A stretch of 64,000 nt of DNA. Source: Paenibacillus taichungensis. GTDB taxonomy: Bacteria; Bacillota; Bacilli; Paenibacillales; Paenibacillaceae. The stretch lies in NCBI RefSeq assembly GCF_013359905.1, contig NZ_JABMCC010000105.1, positions 124,001 to 188,000 on the forward strand. The letters are read 5' to 3'. This document shows, piece after piece, positions 18,701 through 26,942 of the stretch (positions are counted from its first letter, which is position 1; every line of letters starts with the position of its first letter). Under the pieces are notes generated by a model. That model had not been told where the DNA came from, did not search any database, and worked only from the letters and a program-made list of their open reading frames with translations. The position numbers and the translations under genes were made by a program.

Positions 18701-20340
18701 TTCAGGGTTGGTTTGCCAGTTGACGTATGAACAAAGTTCAACTCAATGCCTTTGCCGAATCCATCCTGAATCTCCACAGGTGTTCCACCGCTCGCATGAC
18801 TCTCATAACCTTTGGTTTCCACAAGACTCTCACCAAGTTTAATGCTGCTGAAAATACCCCGCATCTTCTGCCCTTCTGCCCAGCTATAGCCGACGAATCC
18901 AGTCTGGGTATTATAAGACACTTCGTATTGTCCGTTCGATACCAGAAGGCCATACGTGTAATCAGTCACCGTGATATCCCCGTATCGTTGAGAGTCACCC
19001 GGTGTTCCCAGATCGTCATCTCCTTCACCTGGATTTTCGGGTTCTGTCTCTATCGCAGGCTCTACGATAATCCGGTCCAGATCGGGAGAATAGCCATTGT
19101 TGTCTGAAAAGGTAATCGTATTCTCGCCTTCAGTTAATGGGAGTGTAAGATCATACGTACCTACCGTATCCCAGTCCGGGGTTTTGGGCAGGTCGTGGAA
19201 CTGCTCTTCCCCATCATTCGCATGGACATAGAAACTCCGCGGATCACCGGAAAAATAATTTACCTTAACGCGGTAATCACCTGTCATGGGGGCTATAATT
19301 TTATTGAACGTCAAGGAGCTCCCGCCATTCAGATAGCCGACCTTTTTGCCGCCGGAAGCATTCGGGCTCTCTGTTACGCGTGCTTCACCAGTCAGTGTAT
19401 TGCCCGAATCTTCGGCTTCATAGCTAAGCGTATACGGGATCACTTCAATTCGGTCAAAATCGGGGGAGTACCAATCATGATCCGAGAACGTGATGGTATT
19501 AACTCCCTTATGGAGGGAAGCTTCCGCATCATACGTGCCTACCGTATTCCAGCTTGCCGTTTTGGGCAGATCAATCATCTCATCCGTGCCATTGTTCACC
19601 TGCATATAGACAGGTCGCTGGTCACCAGAAATATAAGATATCCGGATCAAATATGTACCATCTGCCGGTACGTTTACATTCGTAAATTGCAGTGAACTGT
19701 TTTTGTTCATATCCGTTACTTTTTTTCCGCCTGAACTGATACTGCTGTCCACCACCTTGGCATTGCCTTTCAAAATATTGTCGGCTGCTTCTGCCTCAAT
19801 GATTGCACCATGCAGATTTTTCTTCCAGTCGTCTCCGCCACCTTCTCCCGGCATGTCACTGTCCAAACCGCGGATCACAATCTTGTCGATGTCGGGAGAA
19901 TACCAGTTGTTGTCATCAATCAGGATTGTGTTGGTACCCGCGTTCAACGGAAGAGTCACATCATACGTTCCCACCGTATCCCAGTCGACTGTCTTGGGTG
20001 GTTCTTCAAATTGCTTTTCCCCGCCATTCACACTAATATTGAACGGCCGCGAATCACCTGAAATGTAGTAAACGGAAATCTTATAATTTCCTGCCTCACT
20101 TACAGTAACATTGTTAAATTGCAAGGAACTGCCTTGGTACATGCCTCCGACCTTTTTGCCGCCTGAAGCCGTCGGGCTATCGGAGATTTTCGCGTTACCA
20201 AGCAAAATATTCCCCTCGGCCTCGGCTTCATAGGTATTCATATCATCGGCGTGAGCTGTTCGGACAAACTGGCCCCCGCCAATTACCAAGCAAAAAATGA
20301 TAAAGAACACAAATCCTTTTTTCATCATCCGTCCCAACAT
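15709..20340 (-). CDS. Secreted SLH-anchored clan GH-D glycosidase with three CBM35-like modules
   Basis: A 1543-residue surface enzyme. In order: signal peptide ([19 protein letters not shown]...AHA, about 1-31); three CBM35-like modules beginning [10 protein letters not shown] (~35), IIEAEAADN (~180) and [10 protein letters not shown] (~303); an N-terminal beta-domain (~450-700); a TIM barrel from [10 protein letters not shown] (~728) with predicted nucleophile Asp in [10 protein letters not shown] (~874) and acid/base Asp in RRISCDTYG (~936); a C-terminal beta-domain; a Pro-Gly-Asn repeat linker (~1125-1150); a ~170-residue domain common in Paenibacillus surface proteins; and three SLH domains (~1363-1543). 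The barrel is paralogous to the cytoplasmic enzyme at 24757-26814. Clan GH-D members are mostly alpha-galactosidases. The ATG at 20340 follows GGAGGCATGTT. A cre-like site lies upstream. Confidence 0.88.
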   Translation of the reverse strand: MLGRMMKKGFVFFIIFCLVIGGGQFVRTAHADDMNTYEAEAEGNILLGNAKISDSPTASGGKKVGGMYQGSSLQFNNVTVSEAGNYKISVYYISGDSRPFNISVNGGEKQFEEPPKTVDWDTVGTYDVTLPLNAGTNTILIDDNNWYSPDIDKIVIRGLDSDMPGEGGGDDWKKNLHGAIIEAEAADNILKGNAKVVDSSISSGGKKVTDMNKNSSLQFTNVNVPADGTYLIRISYISGDQRPVYMQVNNGTDEMIDLPKTASWNTVGTYDAEASLHKGVNTITFSDHDWYSPDFDRIEVIPYTLSYEAEDSGNTLTGEARVTESPNASGGKKVGYLNGGSSLTFNKIIAPMTGDYRVKVNYFSGDPRSFYVHANDGEEQFHDLPKTPDWDTVGTYDLTLPLTEGENTITFSDNNGYSPDLDRIIVEPAIETEPENPGEGDDDLGTPGDSQRYGDITVTDYTYGLLVSNGQYEVSYNTQTGFVGYSWAEGQKMRGIFSSIKLGESLVETKGYESHASGGTPVEIQDGFGKGIELNFVHTSTGKPTLKQVYRFYEDKSYFLNRLDAFSDTEIQSNYMSPITVKNTSGVDIGVSSDNRVLTVPFDNDAWIRYKSQTMNRADTSYEMTTVFNNSTRNGLVIGSVTHDTWKTGIDWKGSANRLNEFAVYGGAASDVTRDTQPHGSLTGTELSSPLIMVGGFSDYRTGLEEYGKANAIITPPLALNPELPQGVPVGWNSWGAYDSGLSYQNVVDVSNYFKNNLKKFNNNGNVFINMDSYWDNLSDAELAQAVSVIKDNGQHAGIYWGPFVYWGNDMSQKVDGTNGQYTYGDIVLKDAEGKPLPTLDGAYALDVTHPGSQMRMDYFLDKFKALGFTFIKLDFLTHGSLEGQHYDTTVTTGIQAYNEGMRYVEERLDGKMFISASIAPIFPSQYAHSRRISCDTYGKINETEYMLNSLTYGFWQNGTIYSYTDPDHLALSSASSLEEARSRVNSGVIAGTVMMDSDDVNDPKAQEYMTALYNNTDVLQVALKGKAFKPLEGNTNANAADTFVLKDGNDYYLAVFNYSGNSSANKTINLGRAGLNESKSYTLQDLWTGESSSATGSWSISLGPAESKLVKLTEKPVNPENPGNPGNPGNPGNPGNPGNPGNPGNPGNPSNPGDNGNTSNTSGNSGNSTAQENDTAKLVITADMLKVDNGAGKAVVDIKAGTQELQLSSAVLRQLGDHVLEVKSGKLTLQVPASLFQQLLSKLPAGQQEDSTISLKMVPLGSMAKEVVAAAESSSRATVSLKGEIYEFSLSVTTKSGATETLSAFDHPVTLSLAAAEGFDPSQGGIYYINENGKLEFLKSDYVNGILTTKVSHFSKYAVLELNRTFTDVPANHWASSVIKELAAKGYVEGTNEDQFEPGRAVTRAEFTAMLVHSLGLTVAGKVQFTDVATDDWYAEPISIANQAGIVNGRSAASFQPDAQITREEITVMLMKAYKLNDGKVPVGSSDILFTDMAQVSSWATASVKDAAQLGLVQGQRQGQFVPKGIASRAEAAQVIYNLILK
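16892..16972. repeat. 9-bp minisatellite encoding the PGN linker
   Basis: Eight perfect tandem copies of GGGTTACCT (16901-16972) preceded by one copy with a single mismatch (16892-16900). Read on the minus strand they encode Gly-Asn-Pro units between the catalytic region and the C-terminal modules. The perfect identity of the copies suggests recent expansion. Confidence 0.95.
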
Positions 20341-20412
20341 AACATGCCTCCATTTTCTTATGATTGAGTTAGGTCTCCATATGCCTATCCTGCGGTGGTT
20401 CACAGTCTTTAT

Positions 20413-20428
20413 CTGTAATCGCTTTCAT
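20413..20428. promoter_or_regulatory. cre-like CcpA site upstream of the SLH glycosidase
   Basis: The minus strand reads ATGAAAGCGATTACAG, 15 of 16 to the cre consensus. It lies in the 300-bp spacer between the response regulator gene and the SLH gene, 73 bp before the start codon. The rest of the spacer (20429-20640) shows G-rich runs on the minus strand (AAAGGAGGAGAGAGGGG) but no gene. Confidence 0.55.
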
Positions 20429-20640
20429 AAAGATCTGTTAAATCCCCTCTCTCCTCCTTCCTTTCCTATATGCCTAATTGTAAAAAGGAGGAGGGGGATG
20501 TTCCATACCACAATGTTACTATTCATACAGGAAAGCCTCTTTCATTTGCCATATCATGGTTTAGTAAGAGGGAGCCTATCCAAATCATGTTCAAGGAAAA
20601 CAGGAGGATCAACATCATCATTACCAAACAGCCTGTATCG

Positions 20641-22173
20641 TCATATACTTTTCCTGTATTCGTTGGGTGTTACGCCCTGTGTCTTCAAGAAAAGAGAAAT
20701 AAAATAGGATGTACTTTCATAGCCCACGTTCTGCGCGATATCGTGAATCTTGAGCGAGCCATCTGCCAGCAGTTCCCTGGCTTTATCCAGTCTGATGCGT
20801 GTCAGATAATCATGAATGGTCACCCCTGTTTTTTCTTTAAAAATGGATCTCAAATAGTTCGGTGACAAATAGACCTGATCAGACAGGCTGTTGATGGTAA
20901 TTGGCTGATTGTAATTCTGATCGATGAGGGTACGGACCTTGTGAATCAATTTTGCATTTTTGTCCATAAACCGCTCACCTAGCATACTCACGGCATCTTC
21001 CGCAGTACCGAGAATCAGATCTTCGATCTCATGCAGAGTCAGTGCATTATAGATGGAGTGATATAGCTCAGCCCGCTTCGGAACAGGTTTGTGAAGCTGC
21101 TCCAGCAGCTCATTAACGAGATCTATCGACCAGTCGCAGATGATTTTCTTCTTGACTCGCAATGTTGCCAATCCCTCAATATACCCGTGCAGCTTCTGTG
21201 CGGCCCATTCAAAATCCAGTCGGTTAATAGCCTCAAACCATTCCTTTTGTTCAAAAGGGGGCATATGCTCCGTATAAAATTGGTTCGAAAGCGTCTCAGC
21301 ATGAATTATCGTGCCTGTACCTTCATAGAAACGCTCGTTCAAGATGGTTCGCGTCTGTTCGTACAGACAGTGAATATAGGCTAACTTGGTCTCTTGTCCG
21401 CCTACTGCTGCCGTTACCGTAAAATCCAGAGCACTACGAATAGCCTCCGCCAAGTCTTCCCACGCATAATGTCCCGGCTGCTGGGACGCTTCCATAAATA
21501 CACCGGTCTCTCCTTCCTTGTAATCCACAAAGATCGCTTTCAGGTTCTTCGCTTTGAAGAAATGATCGAGAAAAGACACCAGCCGAGCTGTACATTCCTC
21601 CAGACTTTGCTGTTCCTCTTCAGCCTCCTTGGGATCGATACTGAACAAGGCCATTGCATATCGGGTGGTCTCCGATTGTCGGTTTAAACGGCTGAAACTA
21701 AAAGCGAGATCAAGAGCACGATCCTCATATTTTTCGTAAGATAACTCCTTCAGGATATTGGATTTGGCCGCCTCCATGGAACGGTTCTTCATTGCAACTT
21801 CTTCACAACGCTGTTTAACTTTACTGATAACGCTTTCAATTTCGTTTAAATCCAAAGGTTTTAGCATATATCCCACGGCCCCTACGTTGATAGCCGATTT
21901 TACATATTGAAATTCATCGTGCCCGGTCAGAAACATCACTTGGATCGAGTCGTAGCTCTCATGTATCTTTCTCGCCAGATCAATACCGTTCATTATCGGC
22001 ATCTGAACATCGGTAAGAACGATATCAGGCTGGGTGGCCTCGATCTTCTCCAAGGCCTCCCTGCCGTTACTCGCCGTTCCCATGATATAGATACCCATCT
22101 CTTCCCAATGGATATAATCCCTCATCATCTCAAGTCCCAGTTCTTCATCGTCTACCAAAAAAATACTGTACAT
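20641..22173 (-). CDS. Response regulator, YesN-like (REC + AraC HTH)
   Basis: A 510-residue response regulator. The N-terminal receiver domain (1-125) has the acidic pair in FLVDDEE and phospho-acceptor Asp55 in VLTDVQMP. A long middle region follows, and the C-terminal AraC DNA-binding domain (about 410-510) has two HTH motifs ending in YFISLFLKTQGVTPNEYRKS. It belongs to the YesN family that controls sugar importers and glycosidases, and its kinase partner should be YesM-like. The ATG at 22173 follows GGGAGGGG; the longer open frame has no site. It sits between the GH95 gene (100 bp upstream) and the SLH glycosidase gene (300 bp downstream), so it is embedded in the catabolic gene array rather than next to a kinase gene. 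Confidence 0.92.
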   Translation of the reverse strand: MYSIFLVDDEELGLEMMRDYIHWEEMGIYIMGTASNGREALEKIEATQPDIVLTDVQMPIMNGIDLARKIHESYDSIQVMFLTGHDEFQYVKSAINVGAVGYMLKPLDLNEIESVISKVKQRCEEVAMKNRSMEAAKSNILKELSYEKYEDRALDLAFSFSRLNRQSETTRYAMALFSIDPKEAEEEQQSLEECTARLVSFLDHFFKAKNLKAIFVDYKEGETGVFMEASQQPGHYAWEDLAEAIRSALDFTVTAAVGGQETKLAYIHCLYEQTRTILNERFYEGTGTIIHAETLSNQFYTEHMPPFEQKEWFEAINRLDFEWAAQKLHGYIEGLATLRVKKKIICDWSIDLVNELLEQLHKPVPKRAELYHSIYNALTLHEIEDLILGTAEDAVSMLGERFMDKNAKLIHKVRTLIDQNYNQPITINSLSDQVYLSPNYLRSIFKEKTGVTIHDYLTRIRLDKARELLADGSLKIHDIAQNVGYESTSYFISLFLKTQGVTPNEYRKSI

Positions 22174-22273
22174 CAACGTCCCCTCCCTTTGTCTCTGTCT
22201 ATCTCTATTATATGTTTTTCCCCCCGTGGGACCATGGTCCATATAAATGAAAGTTATTTTCAAGTATAGATCG

Positions 22274-24604
22274 TTATTTTACCAACTCCAGCTCGCTATT
22301 GAAATAGTAACTTTCGCCTGCTTCGGCATGAAGGATCGTTCTTTGGTTGCCCCAACAAATGGTGAACGTTCCCGGCGAGAAAGTGTGGATGTTCGTAGAG
22401 GTCGGCTTTCCATTCTCCCAGACGATGTCAACCTCGGCATTTCCTTTTGCTCTCAGCCCGGTTATCGAGCCGGTGCTCCATGCCTGTGGCAGCGCTGGGA
22501 GAAGGTGAATCTCGCCCGCATAACTTTGCAGCAGCATCTCTGCTAAGACAGCTGTACCGCCGAAATTCCCATCAACGACGAAAATATTACTCTCTGCTCC
22601 AGCAATTCCAGATTTGGAATAGGTGAACAGATTATCGAAGCACAGGCCGCCGATCAAATGTGAGAGGTGTTTATATGCCGTCTCTCCATCGTGCAATCTC
22701 GCAAAACCCAGTCCAAACAAAGCAGCTGTAAATTCAACATCCTCCAGCTCTTCCTGGACCATGCGGTTCTCCAGCGTTACTCGTGCTGCCGCACTGAGTT
22801 CCGGTGTATGGTCAGGTGTAATCTGATTGTCCGGATACAGCGCATACATATGAGACAAATGCCGATGCTCCGGCTGCACCTCTTCATAATCTTCCAGCCA
22901 CTCCTGTAACTGGCCTTTCTTGCCGATCTGTAGAGGTGGAAGCTTGCTGATTGCTTCTTCCAGCTTGCGTCCGAGTTCCTCGTCTTTATTCAAAAGTTCA
23001 ACTGAATGAAGACAAAATTCGAAGAGCCTGCGCACCAGCATCTGGTCCATTGTTGTTCCCATAGACAGCTGCTGTGCCGCCTCTCTCGAATTATCGGGAT
23101 AAAAATGATTCTCCGGCGAATTAGAAGGACCCGTCACCAGCCAACCGTTCCGAGGATGCTCACACATGTAGTCCAGATAGAAGGCCGCGGATTCCTTAAG
23201 TACAGGATAGGCCACACTCTCTAGGAAAACACGATCCTGACTATACTCATAATGCTCAATCAGGTGTGTAGCCAGCCATAATCCGCCTGTAACGTTCAGC
23301 CCCCATGAGGTCTCCCACCCAGGCAACGTAAAGCCCCATACATTAGAGAAGACATGAGCGACCCATCCTTCGCATCCATATACATTACGAGCCGTTTCCC
23401 TGCCCGCCTGTGCAAGGTCCTCAACATACCGAAATAACGGAAGATGGCTCTCTCCAAGATTCGTAATTTCTGTGGGGTAATAATTCATCTGGGTATTCAT
23501 ATCAAGGTGATAATCACAGCTCCAGCCCATTCGGCACGCTTCACCATCATTCCAAATTCCTTGGAGATGGAGTGGCAGTGGAGAGTTCTCGCGAGAGCCC
23601 GCAATAGTCAGATACCGGCCATATTGAAAAAACAATGCAAACAACTGCGGATCTTTATTCCCCTCACCCTGTTCCAACAAACGAATGCGTTGGTCTGTAG
23701 CCAGACCGGACTTCCCCTTGTGGCCCAACTGAATATCTACCTTGTCATATTGATCACCGTAATCACGGATATGATCCTCCCTCAGCAAGGCATAACCCTT
23801 CTCTAACGCCTTCATAAGCGTAGACTCGTTCTCTGTTTCCCACTCCTGATCTGTACGGCGATAATCTGTGCTCACACTAAAATAAATCCATGCCTCATCC
23901 GCTCCGGTCACAGTCAATCGATCATCTCTACTTGCGACAGTCCCTCCGGATATAACCAACTTGACCAAACCCTTGGCCCATACGCCGCAAGTCCCATCAC
24001 TATGTACATTTTCCGTTGCCTGTCCTTGGAATTCAAGCGTGTTGTCATCTAAGGCTACAACCTTGAATGATTCCGTGCCTGCCTGCAAGCCAAGTGTAAA
24101 GGATACTCCACCCGGGGCATCGCTCCAAATTCGGGAGGCCACTATATCATCGGCGTGAGAAGCGAAAACTTCACGAAGAATCGTGATGTCATCATCCTTC
24201 CAGAACGCTCCGGCCAGCGCATGAGTCAGATCCAGCTCACGTTGGAAGCTTCCAACTTCATCAGAACTCGAATTCTTCTTCCCAAAATCAATAACAACAT
24301 CACATAATCCAAGATGGGTGCCGAAATTACGCTTCTTTGGCTGCAAATGTTGTTTGGCAAGTCGATCTCCTTCATCATAATCGCCGGAGAAGAAATAGCT
24401 GCGCATCTCTTCCAGTGTAGCCTTGCCTCCTTCGGAAGGATGCTCCGGGTCAATCCGACCCGACCAGAAGGTAACCTCGCTCATACTCCATACCTCACGA
24501 TGCGATGACGCCATAACAACTGCCCCTATTCTTCCATTGCCCAGCGGCAGGCCTTGAGACCAATCCGCTGCAGGGGTTGAATACCACAAAGTAAAATCGT
24601 TCAT
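22274..24604 (-). CDS. GH95 glycoside hydrolase (alpha-L-fucosidase/galactosidase family), variant active site
   Basis: A 776-residue cytoplasmic enzyme with the GH95 layout: N-terminal beta-domain starting MNDFTLWYSTPAADW then QGLPLGNGRIGAVV, and an (alpha/alpha)6 barrel. The catalytic acid Glu is seen in VTGPSNSPEN (about residue 497) and the catalytic Asp in VDGNFGGTAV (about 678). The Asn-x-Asn pair that positions water in Bifidobacterium AfcA reads Asp-Met-Asn here (HLDMNTQMNYYP, about 365), so the first Asn is Asp. GH95 contains 1,2-alpha-L-fucosidases and alpha-L-galactosidases; which one cannot be decided. The start at 24604 has GGAGG seven bases upstream; the longer frame does not. 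Downstream in the same array as the GH-D gene, separated by 152 bp with a hairpin. Confidence 0.85.
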   Translation of the reverse strand: MNDFTLWYSTPAADWSQGLPLGNGRIGAVVMASSHREVWSMSEVTFWSGRIDPEHPSEGGKATLEEMRSYFFSGDYDEGDRLAKQHLQPKKRNFGTHLGLCDVVIDFGKKNSSSDEVGSFQRELDLTHALAGAFWKDDDITILREVFASHADDIVASRIWSDAPGGVSFTLGLQAGTESFKVVALDDNTLEFQGQATENVHSDGTCGVWAKGLVKLVISGGTVASRDDRLTVTGADEAWIYFSVSTDYRRTDQEWETENESTLMKALEKGYALLREDHIRDYGDQYDKVDIQLGHKGKSGLATDQRIRLLEQGEGNKDPQLFALFFQYGRYLTIAGSRENSPLPLHLQGIWNDGEACRMGWSCDYHLDMNTQMNYYPTEITNLGESHLPLFRYVEDLAQAGRETARNVYGCEGWVAHVFSNVWGFTLPGWETSWGLNVTGGLWLATHLIEHYEYSQDRVFLESVAYPVLKESAAFYLDYMCEHPRNGWLVTGPSNSPENHFYPDNSREAAQQLSMGTTMDQMLVRRLFEFCLHSVELLNKDEELGRKLEEAISKLPPLQIGKKGQLQEWLEDYEEVQPEHRHLSHMYALYPDNQITPDHTPELSAAARVTLENRMVQEELEDVEFTAALFGLGFARLHDGETAYKHLSHLIGGLCFDNLFTYSKSGIAGAESNIFVVDGNFGGTAVLAEMLLQSYAGEIHLLPALPQAWSTGSITGLRAKGNAEVDIVWENGKPTSTNIHTFSPGTFTICWGNQRTILHAEAGESYYFNSELELVK

Positions 24605-24663
24605 ATCATGTCCTCCAGTCCAATAATGATTATCTTTAGAAATAGACTCATTCCCAAAATAGA

Positions 24664-24701
24664 CAAACGCGCGATCTGTAAGATACATAAGCGCGCGTTT
24701 G
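24664..24701. terminator. Intergenic hairpin between GH-D and GH95 genes
   Basis: Inverted repeat CAAACGCGCG (24664-24673) / CGCGCGTTTG (24692-24701). On the minus strand the tail TCTATTTT is only a weak T-run, so it may be a leaky terminator, an mRNA-stabilising hairpin or an operator. Confidence 0.5.
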
Positions 24702-24756
24702 ACTTTGTTTTTATATCCTAAAAACGATCACAGCTCTGGGTTGTCTTTTCGCCCAG

Positions 24757-26814
24757 TCAGTTTCCCTTCACGGTCAATCTAAAGATTTTGGATTCCGCCG
24801 GTTCCAGTGATACCGTAAGCTCTCCAGACGTTTCCCCTTGTGAGCCTTCCCACAGATCCTGCAAGAGGTATACGGCATTGGTGTTTAGTCCGGCCCGCTC
24901 CGGCGAGATGGATTTAACCGCAGCTTGTTCAGCATCAAAATTGAAGACAGCGAGATAGAAACTCTTCTCTTCCGGCGATTCAAGGACAAACACATCAGAA
25001 GACAGTTTCCCAAAATCACCTTCAACTGGACGGAAGGTTTTGCCCATACGAGCAACGTTCAAAATATCCTTGTTGCCAAGCCACTCTCTTGCTCGTTCGG
25101 CAGCTTCCTCTTTACGGAAGTCATCCCCGAGTAGAAGCACCGTTCCGGCAATGACTGAAGCAGTCAGACGGCTACGTCCTTCATGCCAGCCGGTAGCTTC
25201 CTGGTTGAAGCTCTTGTATAACACCGAATGATCCGGATCATTGTAGCGATAGAGCGTATTGCTCATCCACCAACCGTGTGTCAGCGAGTTCAGCATATAT
25301 TCCGTATCCGCAAGTGTACCGAAGACATCACAGGAAATACGGCGGCTGTGGGCAAAGGCATATGGAAATAATGGAGCGATGGACAAGTTTATGAAAAATG
25401 GCCGTCCGATTACTTCTGGTGAGATCTTATGCTGCAAATAAGACATTCCATAGTGATAAGCCGCTATCCCTGTTGTAATATCCGAATTGTGGTGGTGTCC
25501 TTCCAACGAGCCATGTGCCAAGAAATCCAGTTTGATATATTCGAAACCTTCCGCGATGAATTTATCCGTGAACCAATCGATTCTTTGCAGGTTGCCAGGA
25601 TGTGTCGGGTCTATCGCCAGACCACCGTCTACATCTGGCAGAATTTCGCCCTCACTGTCACGCAGCAGGATATCTGCATAGGTGTATTTGCCGTTCGTTC
25701 CTTCAACCGCCTGACCGAACTGATCTGGCCCTCCCCAGAAGGCAAATGGGGTCCAGTACGTTCCCGCTCTATGTCCATTTTGCCGCACCCGGTCTAGCGC
25801 GCTCTTCATCTCTTCCGGCGTAAAATTGTCCCAGAAAGCATCAAAGTTGATGTATAACGTTTCCTCATTCTCGAATCCAAGCGGCTGTACTTCATTTTTC
25901 AGAAAATCGCTGGTCGCTGTATACAGATCATAGTCCAGATCACTCATTGCCGCGGACCAGCTGTTCCATCCGATCGGAACACCGCCCTCCCAAGGTAATT
26001 GAGCCTCAATCCAGGCATTCGCCTGACCGTAGGCTTCAAGACCGTCACGGTAGTCTTCATAGAACCCGACGAATACCAATGGGGATTCAACTCTTTTTCC
26101 CTTCACATAACCATGAGGCTGGGAATCGCGAGTCAGTTCACTCACGGCACCGCCATACAGATCAAGTCCCTCGATATGTCCGCTTTTTTCGCTTTGCATA
26201 CGAATCCCTGTTTTCCATACCTTATGCGTAAGGGAACCCATCACAATTCCCCGGCGGCTGTCAGGCGCAAACAAGGCTGTCGCCTCGTAACTCTCCACAT
26301 CAAGCGGCGGCTTAACGACCGTATATCTGACCCATTTATCGTTGTCAAACGGGACACGCAGAATGCTTGGTTCATCCTGGCCGGATTCTCCACCGATAGA
26401 TATGGTTTTGGATTGGATGACAGCCATGCGATTCGCCTTAAGCTCTTCATCACCGACTATAGCGGTCTGCACCAGTACATACGGTGAGGATTCATACATA
26501 TAGAAATGCTGCTCCAGTTGCGGCAGCAACGAGGCTCTATGCAGAACGACCAAACGGATGCCTTTTCCAAATCCTTCTCGAACAATATCTTCCTGTGCCG
26601 TCAGCTCATGGTTCTGATAATGATCCGTGCTGTATTCCCGGCCCTGCCAGCGAAAAGCACTACGAATGCCCTTCACATGGGAAGAATGGTTGCCGATGAA
26701 GGACACTTCACCATTTTCAAGATTGATCTCCAGGCTCACGTGGCCATTTGTAACGCTTACAAGATTAACATTCTGTTGCTGCACTTGTACGGCTGTATCG
26801 CTAGTTAGCATCAT
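24757..26814 (-). CDS. Cytoplasmic clan GH-D glycosidase (alpha-galactosidase-like)
   Basis: A 685-residue enzyme without signal peptide. N-terminal beta-domain (to about 270), TIM barrel from GVPIGWNSWS, C-terminal beta-domain ending SLEPAESKIFRL. Predicted nucleophile Asp in YIKLDFLAHG and acid/base Asp in RRISCDVFG. It is a clear paralogue of the catalytic part of the SLH protein at 15709: they share EGTNGKYTYADI-like and SRRISCD blocks and the same end motif, but it lacks CBM and SLH modules. Sequence motifs differ from the GH36 enzyme at 13421 (IKWDMNR), so it belongs to another GH-D subgroup; exact family not assigned. Two consecutive ATGs follow AAGGAGG; the second (26811) has better spacing. 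A candidate promoter lies upstream. Confidence 0.85.
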   Translation of the reverse strand: MMLTSDTAVQVQQQNVNLVSVTNGHVSLEINLENGEVSFIGNHSSHVKGIRSAFRWQGREYSTDHYQNHELTAQEDIVREGFGKGIRLVVLHRASLLPQLEQHFYMYESSPYVLVQTAIVGDEELKANRMAVIQSKTISIGGESGQDEPSILRVPFDNDKWVRYTVVKPPLDVESYEATALFAPDSRRGIVMGSLTHKVWKTGIRMQSEKSGHIEGLDLYGGAVSELTRDSQPHGYVKGKRVESPLVFVGFYEDYRDGLEAYGQANAWIEAQLPWEGGVPIGWNSWSAAMSDLDYDLYTATSDFLKNEVQPLGFENEETLYINFDAFWDNFTPEEMKSALDRVRQNGHRAGTYWTPFAFWGGPDQFGQAVEGTNGKYTYADILLRDSEGEILPDVDGGLAIDPTHPGNLQRIDWFTDKFIAEGFEYIKLDFLAHGSLEGHHHNSDITTGIAAYHYGMSYLQHKISPEVIGRPFFINLSIAPLFPYAFAHSRRISCDVFGTLADTEYMLNSLTHGWWMSNTLYRYNDPDHSVLYKSFNQEATGWHEGRSRLTASVIAGTVLLLGDDFRKEEAAERAREWLGNKDILNVARMGKTFRPVEGDFGKLSSDVFVLESPEEKSFYLAVFNFDAEQAAVKSISPERAGLNTNAVYLLQDLWEGSQGETSGELTVSLEPAESKIFRLTVKGN

Positions 26815-26884
26815 ATGCCTCCTTATTGTTGCATGCTGTGCCCTGAGCGGAGCTGATTATGCTCTCCTGCCCAAGTCTGCCCTC

Positions 26885-26890
26885 ATTATA
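26885..26890 (-). promoter_or_regulatory. Candidate -10 element before the GH-D gene
   Basis: A perfect TATAAT on the minus strand, 71 bp before the start codon of the GH-D gene, in a 128-bp spacer. No good -35 at 17 bp; the nearest TTGCAT is 22 bp away. It could give the GH-D gene its own promoter inside the array. Confidence 0.35.
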
Positions 26891-26942
26891 AAGACCGAAT
26901 AGAGCATTTTCCATGCAACGATCTTCCGATCCATAACGCGAT

